This document shows positions 24,976-34,501 of a stretch of 64,000 nucleotides of DNA, piece after piece. Made by a program: the position numbers and the translations under genes. Location: assembly GCF_001570725.1 (NCBI RefSeq), contig NZ_BCNV01000004.1, positions 158,534 through 222,533 of the forward strand, given 5' to 3'. The DNA comes from Paenibacillus amylolyticus (GTDB lineage: Bacteria; Bacillota; Bacilli; Paenibacillales; Paenibacillaceae). The notes beneath the pieces are model-generated. The model had not been told where the DNA came from. It searched no databases and saw only the letters and a list, made by a program, of their open reading frames with translations. Each line of letters starts with the position of its first letter. Position 1 is the first letter of the stretch.

Positions 24976-25485
24976 ATGATCTATCAAATTAGCGTGGCCC
25001 TGATTGCAGTGGCATTTGCAGTACTGGTTTTCTTTTTAATTCGTACTTTGAAATCCGCCCAAGGTTCTTTGGACAATGTCTCACAGACATTGCAGGAGGT
25101 ACAGAAGACCATTGATGAACTTAGTTATGAAGTGAAGCAGACGGTAAGACACGCCAATGATATTACGGTGGATGTACAGCACAAAATGAAAAAAATCGAT
25201 CCTGTTATGGAATCTGTTGAGAATCTGGGAGAAGTGTTGAATGAAGTGACGGCAGCAGCCAAACAAGTCTCCACGACGCTGATGGCGAAATTTCAGACCA
25301 AACGTAACAACACTGAACAGACCAAGCATGCTGAAGAGGTTCATGTAACTGCACCGCCTGCTACATCAACGGATCGTACTCTGCAATCCTATGAAGCTAC
25401 ATATAATGGTGATGCTAAGGACGGGAAAAACTGGATGAAGTATATTGATGTTGCAGCGAATGTATGGCAACGGATGCGTAAATAA
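24976..25485 (+). CDS. DUF948 (YtxG-like) protein
   Basis: 169 aa. An N-terminal transmembrane helix (4-24) is followed by a long heptad-rich coiled coil (28-110; LDNVSQTLQEVQKTIDELSYEV), the layout of the DUF948/YtxG general-stress family, and a polar tail. It is membrane-anchored with its bulk in the cytoplasm; activity unknown. A good SigB-like promoter is directly upstream. YtxG and YtxH belong to the SigB regulon in B. subtilis, and a YtxH gene is also present in this window. Confidence 0.85.
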   Translation: MIYQISVALIAVAFAVLVFFLIRTLKSAQGSLDNVSQTLQEVQKTIDELSYEVKQTVRHANDITVDVQHKMKKIDPVMESVENLGEVLNEVTAAAKQVSTTLMAKFQTKRNNTEQTKHAEEVHVTAPPATSTDRTLQSYEATYNGDAKDGKNWMKYIDVAANVWQRMRK

Positions 25486-25553
25486 CATGATCGCTTTGTA
25501 ATCCAAAAAGAAACCTTCAGAGCGGTGATGAACCTGATGAAAGGGTGAGAATC

Positions 25554-26087
25554 ATGATGAAACTACTGCTTGTGATGTTTAGCGTAATTTCTCCCTTTTC
25601 CGTTCAACCGGCAGCGGTACCCGCTGCTCACGATATGCAATGGACGGCAATGGAAGAGAAGGCGTCAGAGGTGACTCTGGCTGTTGATCGATCCGAGACT
25701 TTCCAGCATTTTCGGACTCTGAATGGCGTTTCTCTGGATGACACCATGAACGATGTGTTGGCCAAGAAGGGCCAGCCGGTGCATAAGCAGGAAGATCCTT
25801 ATCTGGGGTGCCCTGAATATCACTTTCACGATGTGAAGGTTGGCTTGTGTGAAGATACGGATGTTATTCATTATGTGCATATCGATGCATCTGAGGATCA
25901 CATCAAGTTAAATGGGCAGAGAATCGAGATGAATATTGAAGCGATCCATCAAGCTTTAGGCAAACCCTATTATGTGGCTGAGGACGGAGAAGTATTTCTC
26001 CGTGGAGACCAGGCCCTAAAGGTATATATGAAGTCAGGCTCTAGCCAGATCGACGGCATTGATCTTTTTGATGACACGGTTTCCTAG
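25554..26087 (+). CDS. Secreted DUF4309/YjgB-like hypothetical protein
   Basis: About 177 aa. ATG 25554 (or 25557) is preferred over the upstream GTG, which lies in the SD (aaagggtgag). The signal peptide covers about the first 24 residues (MKLLLVMFSVISPFSVQPAA). The body contains LNGVSLDDTMNDVLAKKGQP, then PYLGCPEYHF and VGLCEDTDVIHYVHID, and IHQALGKPYYVAEDGE. This is a repeated small-domain pattern like YjgB/DUF4309 proteins, but the match is an impression. Two Cys could form a disulfide outside the cell. Function unknown. Confidence 0.75.
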   Translation: MMKLLLVMFSVISPFSVQPAAVPAAHDMQWTAMEEKASEVTLAVDRSETFQHFRTLNGVSLDDTMNDVLAKKGQPVHKQEDPYLGCPEYHFHDVKVGLCEDTDVIHYVHIDASEDHIKLNGQRIEMNIEAIHQALGKPYYVAEDGEVFLRGDQALKVYMKSGSSQIDGIDLFDDTVS

Positions 26088-26106
26088 GATTGGTTATTAC
26101 CGAATC

Positions 26107-26132
26107 GTTTCAATCACAGATAGTATGGTTAT
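26107..26132 (+). promoter_or_regulatory. SigB-like promoter for the yflT-like gene
   Basis: GTTTCA, 14 nt, GGTTAT. Located 50 bp before the start codon. Confidence 0.6.
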
Positions 26133-26181
26133 ATACTAAGTAGCTCGATAAAGAAGATTAAATCAGAGGAGAGTGGAAACG

Positions 26182-26526
26182 ATGAATTCAACCAATGCGC
26201 AAGCTTATGCAAAAGTGGTAGAAAACGGAGTCCAGGCGGTAGAAGCGGTGAAAGAATTGCAGATTACCGGTTACCTTGCTGATCATATCTTTGTTCTCGC
26301 CCATGAGAAGGATCGTACAGATCGAATTGCCGATACAGCAGATGCCAAAGAAATTGGCATTAAGGAAGAAGGCGTATTTGATTCCTTGGCGAATCTGTTC
26401 CGCTCACGTGGTGATGAACTCCGGGCCAAAATTGTATCGATGGGCTTTACCGAAGCCGAGGCCGACTTCTACGAGAGTGAACTTGACAAGGGTAAAGTGC
26501 TTGTTATTGCTAAAAAGAAAGATTAA
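26182..26526 (+). CDS. YflT-family general stress protein (17M-like)
   Basis: 114 aa. The start at 26182 is set by the SD (agaggagag) 9 nt upstream. Its pattern is typical of the YflT/GSP17M family: AVEAVKELQITGYLADHIFVLAHEKDRT with later MGFTEAEADFYESELDKGKVLVIAKKK. Small cytoplasmic protein; biochemical role unknown. In B. subtilis YflT is SigB-controlled, and a SigB-like promoter is present here. It is followed by a perfect terminator. Confidence 0.88.
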   Translation: MNSTNAQAYAKVVENGVQAVEAVKELQITGYLADHIFVLAHEKDRTDRIADTADAKEIGIKEEGVFDSLANLFRSRGDELRAKIVSMGFTEAEADFYESELDKGKVLVIAKKKD

Positions 26527-26599
26527 CCGATATATGTCGCAAGTTGAAGCTTGCTGAACATGGACGAGCTTCTGAATCACTTCTGTAAAATGCTTAATC

Positions 26600-26650
26600 A
26601 AAAACATAGATAAGGAATGGGGCTTTCCCCATTCCTTATCTATGTTTTTG
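26600..26650 (+). terminator. Perfect-stem terminator after the yflT-like gene
   Basis: A stem of more than 20 bp with a CTTT loop (AAAAACATAGATAAGGAATG and its inverse) ends in T5. It insulates the signalling operon downstream. Confidence 0.92.
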
Positions 26651-26874
26651 CAAGTTTGGAAGCGGGATCAGGACGCTGCAAAAACAGGGTGGTCGCGGGG
26701 AAAATCCCCTACGATGGTGCCATTTACTGATAGAAGTTTTTTGATTTTAAGATTATAGTTATACTAGGAATTATTATGTCTACCGCCGTTTTGTATGCAA
26801 AATTTGTATAATCAACGTTCGTTTTAATCTAATAAGAATCGACAAACCCGGACGCCACAGATAAGGAGATATCA

Positions 26875-28044
26875 ATGAGAATACTTATTGTTGACGACAA
26901 TCCGACGAATGTCATTATCATTCGAGAAATTCTGAAAAAAGAAAACTATCGTGACATTGTAACGGCAAGTTCCGCTATGGAAATGTTTGAAGTTTTGGGA
27001 ATTGGGGAGGAAAGCAACGAACCACGTCCAAGACCGTCGGATATTGACCTGATTTTGCTAGATATGATGATGCCTGAAATGGATGGTATCGAAGCCTGCA
27101 GTATTGTGCAGAAATTTGAAAATCTGAAGGATATACCGATTATTATGGTGACTGCCATCGGTGACTCCAAGAAACTTGCCGAAGCATTGGATGCGGGTGC
27201 ATCTGACTATGTAACCAAACCGATTAACAAAGTCGAACTGATGGCGAGAATTCGACTCGCGCTTCGTTTGAAACAGGAGAAGGATTGGCATAAAGAGCGT
27301 GATCAACGCATTCAGGATGAGCTGAAGCTAGCAGCAATGGTCCAAAATGCCGTATTAAGTCCGGCAATCCGTGATCCACTGTTTCAAGTGCATGCCATCT
27401 ATAAACCATCCTTTGAGCTTGCGGGTGACCTCTACTCATGGTATCCACTTGGGGAAGGCCGTTATGGAGTACTCTTGCTCGACATGATGGGACATGGAAT
27501 ATCTTCATCCCTGTTTACCATGTTTATTGCTTCTGTGTTGAAAGATACGGTTACGACCTATGTCGATCCAGAGAAGGTCATTCAGGAGTTGAACCGTCGC
27601 TTCAACCAGCTCCATCTGGAAAAACAATTGGTACAGTACTATTTCACGGCAATCTATTTGGTCGTTGATACACGAATGAAGCGTATTGATTATGTTAACG
27701 CAGGGCATCCACCTGCTTTATTTTTCCGAAACGACGGCAGTGTGACTACATTTGACAGCGTCTGTTGTCCGGTTGGGTTATTTGACAAAATGGACATTGA
27801 ACCACAAACGATTCATTACGAGGGTGATGGGCATATTGCACTCTATACGGATGGATTGTTGGAAGCTGTTCAGGGCGGGCAGGAGGAGCAACACGAATTC
27901 CTGGTCGAAAAACTGACAGGATCACATCAATGGAATGAAGCTGCCATGCAGGCACTATTTTTCGACGATGAAATTCCCCAGGAACGGGATGATGATAAAT
28001 GTCTGGTCTGGATTACTTTGGATAAAGGGGCGGGGGCTGAATGA
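26875..28044 (+). CDS. Response-regulator PP2C-type phosphatase, RsbY-like
   Basis: 389 aa. The receiver domain (1-140) has Asp7/Asp8, phospho-Asp in LILLDMMMPEMDG, Thr in MVTA and Lys in VTKPIN. The SpoIIE/RsbU-type PP2C domain (165-385) has metal ligands visible in AGDLYSW, LLDMMGHG, LYTDGLLEAV and RDDDKCL. By homology, phosphorylation of the receiver activates dephosphorylation of the anti-anti-sigma factor RsbV, which frees SigB. RsbV, RsbW and SigB are encoded 6 kb downstream in the same direction. Its TGA overlaps the next ATG, coupling it to the hybrid kinase. SD aaggag. Confidence 0.93.
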   Translation: MRILIVDDNPTNVIIIREILKKENYRDIVTASSAMEMFEVLGIGEESNEPRPRPSDIDLILLDMMMPEMDGIEACSIVQKFENLKDIPIIMVTAIGDSKKLAEALDAGASDYVTKPINKVELMARIRLALRLKQEKDWHKERDQRIQDELKLAAMVQNAVLSPAIRDPLFQVHAIYKPSFELAGDLYSWYPLGEGRYGVLLLDMMGHGISSSLFTMFIASVLKDTVTTYVDPEKVIQELNRRFNQLHLEKQLVQYYFTAIYLVVDTRMKRIDYVNAGHPPALFFRNDGSVTTFDSVCCPVGLFDKMDIEPQTIHYEGDGHIALYTDGLLEAVQGGQEEQHEFLVEKLTGSHQWNEAAMQALFFDDEIPQERDDDKCLVWITLDKGAGAE

Positions 28045-31000
28045 AGATCAGGAATAAACTGCTGATTGGCTTTACCGCTCTAATGGCCATTTTGATTGTA
28101 CTCACGTTTGTGAGCTATGAACGGCTGAACAGCAGTAATCAGCAGATTGATCAGATGTATCAGGAGCGTTATCTCAAAGTAAGATACACATCTGCTGCAC
28201 GTGGAGAGGTTAATGACATTGCCAAAGTGCTGGCTAACTTGTTATTAAATCCGAACAATTCGATTAGTGCAGCTGATGGTGACCTGAAGGAGATGAAAGA
28301 TCGGGGTGATGGTTATCTCGAAGAAGTAAGAAACCGGGCGGACAGTGCGCCTGAGCATCAGCTGGTGGATCGTGTGAATTCGGCGTGGACTGCTTATACA
28401 TCCTACGCAACGAGACAGATCAGCCTGATGTCCCAAAACCGGGTAGAAGATGCGAATAACTACCGCAATGCAACAGGACTCGCGGTGCAAAAAGAGGCTG
28501 TGGATAGTTTGAATGCTCTTTCCCGCTATCAGGATCAAGAGATTGATGCCGAGATCAAGGACGCTAACGCAGCGTATACGAGAGCAGTGCAGATCACCAT
28601 AAGTATCATGATTGCCGGACTGTTGCTGGCGTTGGGTGTCATTATGTGGGTGCTGCCTAGTATTACACGGGGTCTGAATACCGTATCGATGATGATCACC
28701 AGTTTCGGTAAAGGCCGCTATCGTACAATCCGGCGCATCCAGGTCAAGTCGACGGACGAGATTGGTCAGATTGCCACAGTATTCAAAGATGTATCCAGCG
28801 ATCTGGAAGAAAAACTGGAAGTCGAGAAAGCCTATGTGCAGGCTCAACAGGATCAGAACTGGATGAGTTCGAACATCGCAAGAGTTCCGGAGCTGCTTCG
28901 GGGCATTGGTTCCATTCGACAAATTTCACAGATGTTTATCAGTGAGTTCACACCTGTGCTTGGTGCTCAGTTGGGTGTCGTGTATCTGGTCGATGAGGAG
29001 AAACATCCCGACGAACTGAGACGCTACGGTGCTTATGCATTCGAAGAGAACGAAGACGTTGGTAAAGAAATGTACCGGATCGGTGAAGGTCTGATTGGTC
29101 AAGCTGCGCTGGATATGACACCGATTGTTCTAGAAAATACCCCGGAAGATTACGTGCATATTGGTTCAGCTTCAGGTTCAACACGTGCTGCGGGCATCAT
29201 GATCTATCCTGTTGTGTTTGAAGATGAATTGATTGGTGTTGTTGAACTGGCTTCCTTTGAAGGCTTCAATGAACTGCACAAACAATTGTTCTCTCAACTG
29301 ATCATGAACCTGGGCGTTATTCTGAATAACGTTCGACGTCGTTTGCGTGTGGAGGAGCTGCTTCGTGAATCCCAGGCACTGACAGAGGAACTACAGGTTC
29401 AGTCGGAAGAATTGCAGACACAGCAAGAAGAACTGCGCCGTTCCAATGAGAATCTGGAGGAGCAGACAGAGGCGCTTAAACGTTCCGAAGAACTGCTGCA
29501 GCGCCAGCAGGAAGAGCTGGAGCATTTTAATACCGAGCTTATTGCCAAAACGCGGGCGCTTGAAGAGCAGGTACGTGAAGTCGAAGAGAAGAATGACGAA
29601 ATTGAGAAAACGAAGACACAATTGGAACAGCAAGCTACACAACTGTCGATGACAAGCAAGTACAAATCCGAATTTTTGGCGAATATGTCGCATGAACTCC
29701 GTACGCCACTGAACAGTCTACTCATTTTGTCTCAATTATTGTCGGAGAACAAGGGTGGAAATCTGACTGACAAGCAGCAGGAATACGCACAAACCATCTA
29801 CATGTCGGGTGCGGATCTGCTGAAGATGATTGATGAGATTCTGGATCTGTCCAAAGTGGACGCAGGTAAGATGGATATCAATTATGAGACGGTTCGAATG
29901 GAAGAGCTGACCAGCTTTGTTCAGCAAAACTTTGGACCGATGGCAAATAAAAAAGAGCTGAATTTGAACATCGAGTTTGACAGCGATTTACCGGAATGGG
30001 TCTACACCGACAGTCATCGCGTCAAACAGATTCTACGGAATTTGTTGTCGAACGCGTTCAAGTTTACCAATCGTGGTTCGGTCAGTCTGATTGGACGACG
30101 GATGAAACCGGAAGAACTGCCGGGTTACATGAATACGAATCAGGAATATCTCGGATTTAGTGTAAAAGACACCGGCATTGGTATTCCATCGGATAAGACG
30201 GATCTGATCTTTGAAGCATTCCAGCAAGTGGATGGGACAACAAGTCGGAAATACGGCGGAACGGGTCTGGGATTGTCCATTAGCAGGGAACTGGCACGTT
30301 TGCTTGGTGGTGCAATACAGGTGGAATCATCCGAGGGAGAAGGTAGTTGCTTTACCTTGTACCTGCCGGATAATCATGAAGAGGAAGCCCTGGCCGAGGA
30401 AGGTGCAAAAGAAGCTGCAGTATCTTCAGAGGCGCTGTATGAACAGTCCATGGAAACACGGACCATGCTTTCAAGTCATCAATCCATTCTCTCTCCTGAT
30501 CCGGAGCGTAGCGTAGGTACGGACCTATCTCCTACCCATACGCCTGAAGTAACGCAGATCGAAGATGATCGTGAAAATCTGATGGAAGGTGACAAAATCC
30601 TTCTCATTATTGAGGATGACGTGAACTTTGCACATATTTTGATGGATATGGCCAGAGGAAGAGGATTCAAGGCACTTGTTGCCCTGCAAGGGGATAAAGG
30701 ACTTGAAATGGCACGTCAATATCTCCCGGATGCGATTATTCTGGATATTCAATTGCCGGTTATGGATGGTTGGACCATTCTGGGCGAGCTGAAGAGCAGT
30801 TCGGCAACACGCCACATCCCGGTACATGTGATTTCGGTCATTGATGATATGAAGCAAGGTCTGATGATGGGCGCTATCGCGTATCTGAAAAAACCTTCCA
30901 GCAAGGATTCACTGGATAAAGCTTTCTCGCATATCAAATCCTATACCGAGAATCAGTTGAAACAATTGTTGATTGTGGAAGATGATGAGATTCAGCGTAA

Positions 31001-31763
31001 AGCCATTATTGAATTGATTGGTCATGACGATGTGGCAATCACAGCAGTATCCACAGGCAGTGAGGCTTTGAATGAGTTACACACCCAGCGTTATGACTGC
31101 ATGGTACTGGATCTGATGTTAACAGATATGACCGGATTCGAGTTGCTCGACCAGATTCGGGATGATGAATATCTGAACGATCTGCCGATTATAATTTATA
31201 CAGGCAAAGAACTGGATTCCAAGGAAGAAATGAAGCTGCGTAAATATGCGGAATCCATCATTATCAAGGATGTGAAGTCACCGGAACGTTTACTGGATGA
31301 AACTACATTGTTCCTGCATCGGGTAGAAGCCAATTTGCCGGAAGATAAGCGTCGAATCTTGCAAAAGCTGCACAACAAGGAAACGTTGTTTGAAGGCAAG
31401 AAAATATTGCTTGTCGATGACGATATTCGTAATGTATTTGCCCTTTCTAGTGTCCTTGAAGGCTATCGCATGGATGTAACGTTTGCTGAGAACGGCCGTG
31501 AAGCTCTGGAGATTTTGGAGAAAAATCCGGAAATTGATCTGGTACTGATGGACATGATGATGCCAGAAATGGACGGTTATGAAGCGATGACACGAATCAG
31601 ACAGATCCCGCAGTTTGAAAAATTACCGATTATCGCGCTTACGGCTAAAGCTATGAAAGAGGATCGAGGCAAGTGTATTGAGGCCGGAGCATCTGATTAT
31701 GTGAAAAAACCGATCCAGACGGATCAATTATTATCCTTAATGCGCGTATGGCTGTATTCGTAA
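28041..31763 (+). CDS. Large hybrid sensor kinase with HAMP, GAF and three receivers, RsbK-like
   Basis: 1240 aa. Helix 1 at 8-25, a mostly helical extracytoplasmic sensor (30-190, CHASE3-like), helix 2 near 191-210, HAMP (211-265), GAF (about 290-435) and a long coiled coil rich in Glu/Gln pairs (436-540). HisKA has His551 in NMSHELRTPLNSL, with HATPase at 610-770. Three receivers follow (about 850-970, 972-1090, 1115-1238), each with an Asp in the right strand (LDIQLPVMDG, LDLMLTDMTG, MDMMMPEMDG). In the B. cereus group a similar kinase, RsbK, drives RsbY and SigB. Three receivers is more than usual and implies internal phosphorelay or several outputs. Confidence 0.92.
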   Translation: MKIRNKLLIGFTALMAILIVLTFVSYERLNSSNQQIDQMYQERYLKVRYTSAARGEVNDIAKVLANLLLNPNNSISAADGDLKEMKDRGDGYLEEVRNRADSAPEHQLVDRVNSAWTAYTSYATRQISLMSQNRVEDANNYRNATGLAVQKEAVDSLNALSRYQDQEIDAEIKDANAAYTRAVQITISIMIAGLLLALGVIMWVLPSITRGLNTVSMMITSFGKGRYRTIRRIQVKSTDEIGQIATVFKDVSSDLEEKLEVEKAYVQAQQDQNWMSSNIARVPELLRGIGSIRQISQMFISEFTPVLGAQLGVVYLVDEEKHPDELRRYGAYAFEENEDVGKEMYRIGEGLIGQAALDMTPIVLENTPEDYVHIGSASGSTRAAGIMIYPVVFEDELIGVVELASFEGFNELHKQLFSQLIMNLGVILNNVRRRLRVEELLRESQALTEELQVQSEELQTQQEELRRSNENLEEQTEALKRSEELLQRQQEELEHFNTELIAKTRALEEQVREVEEKNDEIEKTKTQLEQQATQLSMTSKYKSEFLANMSHELRTPLNSLLILSQLLSENKGGNLTDKQQEYAQTIYMSGADLLKMIDEILDLSKVDAGKMDINYETVRMEELTSFVQQNFGPMANKKELNLNIEFDSDLPEWVYTDSHRVKQILRNLLSNAFKFTNRGSVSLIGRRMKPEELPGYMNTNQEYLGFSVKDTGIGIPSDKTDLIFEAFQQVDGTTSRKYGGTGLGLSISRELARLLGGAIQVESSEGEGSCFTLYLPDNHEEEALAEEGAKEAAVSSEALYEQSMETRTMLSSHQSILSPDPERSVGTDLSPTHTPEVTQIEDDRENLMEGDKILLIIEDDVNFAHILMDMARGRGFKALVALQGDKGLEMARQYLPDAIILDIQLPVMDGWTILGELKSSSATRHIPVHVISVIDDMKQGLMMGAIAYLKKPSSKDSLDKAFSHIKSYTENQLKQLLIVEDDEIQRKAIIELIGHDDVAITAVSTGSEALNELHTQRYDCMVLDLMLTDMTGFELLDQIRDDEYLNDLPIIIYTGKELDSKEEMKLRKYAESIIIKDVKSPERLLDETTLFLHRVEANLPEDKRRILQKLHNKETLFEGKKILLVDDDIRNVFALSSVLEGYRMDVTFAENGREALEILEKNPEIDLVLMDMMMPEMDGYEAMTRIRQIPQFEKLPIIALTAKAMKEDRGKCIEAGASDYVKKPIQTDQLLSLMRVWLYS

Positions 31764-31849
31764 GTTCATTATTCGTAAGTACATTGTTTGGGTAATGAAA
31801 GACAATACGACGAATACGCAAGTAACAAATGAAGAAGTGGAGAGAATTT

Positions 31850-32722
31850 ATGACACCGTGGGAACCTACCGAGACGGGGGCAGATTTGGTCCGTATGCCG
31901 CAAGATGAAGAGCGCGAGCTGATCGAGATTGAGTTGCTGTTGGAAGGCATGCACCGTTTATATGGATATGATTTTAGAAACTATGCACTGCCATCCCTGA
32001 AACGAAGAATCTGGCATCATGCACATGCCGAAGGTGTTAAGAGCATATCCGGGCTGCAGGAGCGTGTGCTTCATGACCGTTCCGCGTTTGAACGGTTTGT
32101 ACAGAATTTGTCCATCCCTGTGACGGAAATGTTTCGAGATCCCTCGCTTTTCCGAATGTTTCGGGAACAGATTATTCCTATTCTGAGAACCTATCCGTAT
32201 ATCCGAATATGGCATGCGGGTTGCTCTACAGGCGAGGAAGTCTATTCCATGGCCATCATGTTGCATGAGGAAGGGCTGTATGACAAGGCAAGAATCTACG
32301 CAACGGATATGAATGATCGCTCATTGCAGCAGGCCAAAGAAGGCGTCTACGGTATTGAGAAAATGAAACTGTTTACTACAAATTATTTGGAGGCAGGGGG
32401 TACCAGAGCCTTCTCCGAGTACTATACAGCGAAATATAATTCGGTGATATTTCATCCTTTTCTAAGGAAGAACATCATATTCGCCGAGCACAATCTGGCA
32501 ACAGACCGGTCATTTAATGAGTTTAATGTTATCTTTTGCCGCAATGTCATGATTTATTTCAATGATGAACTGCGGAACCATGTGCATGGGCTGTTTCACG
32601 AGAGCTTGAGCCACTTTGGTATTCTGGTTCTGGGGTCGAAAGAATCGATACATTTTACAGAGTTCAGTGATACCTATGAGCCATTAGACCGGACCGAAAA
32701 AATATACCGGAAGATCAAATAG
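31850..32722 (+). CDS. CheR-type SAM-dependent methyltransferase, RsbM-like
   Basis: 290 aa from ATG 31850 (SD ggag 7 nt upstream; an earlier ATG at 31829 lacks one). An N-terminal helical CheR domain (FRNYALPSLKRRI, PVTEMFRDPSLF) is followed by the SAM-binding fold (IWHAGCSTGEEVYSMAI, IYATDMN, IFCRNVMIYF). CheR enzymes methylate glutamates on signalling coiled coils. There are no chemotaxis genes here; in B. cereus RsbM methylates the kinase RsbK and dampens SigB activation. The coiled coil of the upstream kinase is a plausible target (inference). No CheB-like demethylase was seen in the window. Confidence 0.9.
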   Translation: MTPWEPTETGADLVRMPQDEERELIEIELLLEGMHRLYGYDFRNYALPSLKRRIWHHAHAEGVKSISGLQERVLHDRSAFERFVQNLSIPVTEMFRDPSLFRMFREQIIPILRTYPYIRIWHAGCSTGEEVYSMAIMLHEEGLYDKARIYATDMNDRSLQQAKEGVYGIEKMKLFTTNYLEAGGTRAFSEYYTAKYNSVIFHPFLRKNIIFAEHNLATDRSFNEFNVIFCRNVMIYFNDELRNHVHGLFHESLSHFGILVLGSKESIHFTEFSDTYEPLDRTEKIYRKIK

Positions 32723-32738
32723 GGGGTTAGGGTTAGCC

Positions 32739-34415
32739 ATGGGGCTCAATGAACCAATCCATATATTATTGGTAGATGACCGCCCTGAGAACTTGCTTGC
32801 TCTTGAAGCAGTTCTGGAATCGGAACAATATAAACTCGTTAAGGCAACTTCTGGAGAAGAGGCACTCCGCTGTCTGCTAAAAGACGAATTTGCGGTTATC
32901 GTACTTGATGTACAGATGCCTGGAATGGACGGAATTGAGACAGCAAAGTTAATTAAGGCACGGGACAAGTCCAAGGATGTGCCGATCATATTCATCTCTG
33001 CGAATAGCAGAGAGGCGGAGCACTTGTTTGCCGGATATTCAGCCGGGGCCATTGATTACATGGTTAAGCCATTTATTCCTCAGATTTTGAAATCGAAGAT
33101 CGAGGGCTTTGTGGAGATGTTTATCACCAATAAACGATTGAAGACACAGACCATGCTGCTTCACCAGAAGACACAGGAACTGGAGAAGATGAACCAACAA
33201 CTCGTTCAGGCCAAGGAAGAAGCGGAAATTGCAGCCAATGCGAAGACTGAATTCCTGGCGATGATGAGCCATGAGATTCGCACACCGATGAACGGAGTTA
33301 TCGGCATGGTGGATCTGCTGATGGAGACGGAATTGAAGGACGATCAGAAGGAATACGCAGACATCGTTCGTCGCAGTGCGGATGCACTCGTCACGGTCAT
33401 CAATGACATTCTTGACTTCACCAAGATGGAATCCGGCAAAATGGAACTTGAAGAGCATCCTTTTGAACTTGTCTCCTGTATTCGGGAAGTGCTGGGATTG
33501 TTTGCGGCAGAAGCAGGCAAAAAGAATCTGGAACTGGATTATTTCCTGGAAGATTCGGTCCCTGAATTGATTTATGGAGATATGGCAAGGCTACGCCAGG
33601 TTCTCTTGAATCTCATTGCTAATGCGATCAAATTTACCGACCAGGGCGGGGTATATCTGATTGTGTCAGTGAATGAGGAGAAGGACGGACAAATGGCGTT
33701 GGAGTTTGCTGTTAAGGACACGGGAATAGGCATCGCGTCAGACAAAGTTGATCGCCTGTTCAAGCCGTTTTCCCAACTGGATACATCCATGACACGTAAG
33801 TACGGCGGAACAGGCCTTGGCTTGGCGATCTGCAAGACGCTGGTCGAAATGATGGGTGGACAGATCTATCTCGACACCAAGGAGCAACGGGGAGCAACGT
33901 TTGTATTTACGATTCAGGCGAAACGTTATGTAGAAACGGAACTGGTTCAAAGGAACGGGGAAGAGAAGCTGACGGATGTGAAGAATGAGAATAAATATCC
34001 CACGGTATTAATTGTGGATGATCATCCCATTAACCAGAAGCTGATGGCGATTATGCTCAGTAAGCTTGGGTTGCTCTCGGACATCGCTGAAGATGGACAG
34101 AGCGCACTGGACATGGTCCTGAGCAGCCGTTATCCCTATGACTATGTGTTCATGGATCTGCAGATGCCTGTTATGGACGGTCTCGAGTGCACACGGCGCA
34201 TACGAGAGAGTCTGTCCCCGTCTACTCAGCCAATCATTATAGCGATGACGGCTAATGTTATGGAAGGCATTCAGCAACGCTGTACTGCCGCAGGCATGGA
34301 TGATTATATTAGTAAACCGGTGAAGATGGGCAATGTAAAACAGAAAATAGTCCAGTTTCAAAAACAACGCCAAATGTTAAACTCAGGCCCATCTGCCATG
34401 AATCATGCCAATTGA
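32739..34415 (+). CDS. Cytoplasmic hybrid histidine kinase with N- and C-terminal receivers
   Basis: 558 aa with no membrane segment. Receiver (6-125; VLDVQMPGMDG, Lys in MVKPF), short coiled coil (130-165), HisKA with His178 in MMSHEIRTPMNGV, HATPase (225-400; VLLNLIANAIKFTD, GTGLGLAI), C-terminal receiver (427-545; MDLQMPVMDG, ISKPVK). This receiver-kinase-receiver order suggests it takes phosphate from another kinase, for example the upstream RsbK-like protein, and passes it on. It lies between the methyltransferase and rsbV, so it probably serves SigB control. The target is unproven. Confidence 0.9.
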   Translation: MGLNEPIHILLVDDRPENLLALEAVLESEQYKLVKATSGEEALRCLLKDEFAVIVLDVQMPGMDGIETAKLIKARDKSKDVPIIFISANSREAEHLFAGYSAGAIDYMVKPFIPQILKSKIEGFVEMFITNKRLKTQTMLLHQKTQELEKMNQQLVQAKEEAEIAANAKTEFLAMMSHEIRTPMNGVIGMVDLLMETELKDDQKEYADIVRRSADALVTVINDILDFTKMESGKMELEEHPFELVSCIREVLGLFAAEAGKKNLELDYFLEDSVPELIYGDMARLRQVLLNLIANAIKFTDQGGVYLIVSVNEEKDGQMALEFAVKDTGIGIASDKVDRLFKPFSQLDTSMTRKYGGTGLGLAICKTLVEMMGGQIYLDTKEQRGATFVFTIQAKRYVETELVQRNGEEKLTDVKNENKYPTVLIVDDHPINQKLMAIMLSKLGLLSDIAEDGQSALDMVLSSRYPYDYVFMDLQMPVMDGLECTRRIRESLSPSTQPIIIAMTANVMEGIQQRCTAAGMDDYISKPVKMGNVKQKIVQFQKQRQMLNSGPSAMNHAN

Positions 34416-34437
34416 AATATTTGCCAAACTTCTTTTT

Positions 34438-34463
34438 GTTTCACTCGTGCTGAAGTTGGGTTA
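34438..34463 (+). promoter_or_regulatory. SigB-like autoregulatory promoter before rsbV
   Basis: GTTTCA, 14 nt, GGGTTA (or N15 and GGTTAT). It lies in the 86-bp gap between the hybrid kinase and rsbV, matching the known SigB-dependent internal promoter upstream of rsbV in B. subtilis. Confidence 0.6.
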
Positions 34464-34501
34464 TTAGGTAAGGAAACCATTGATCAGGAGAGAGATGTCT
34501 A

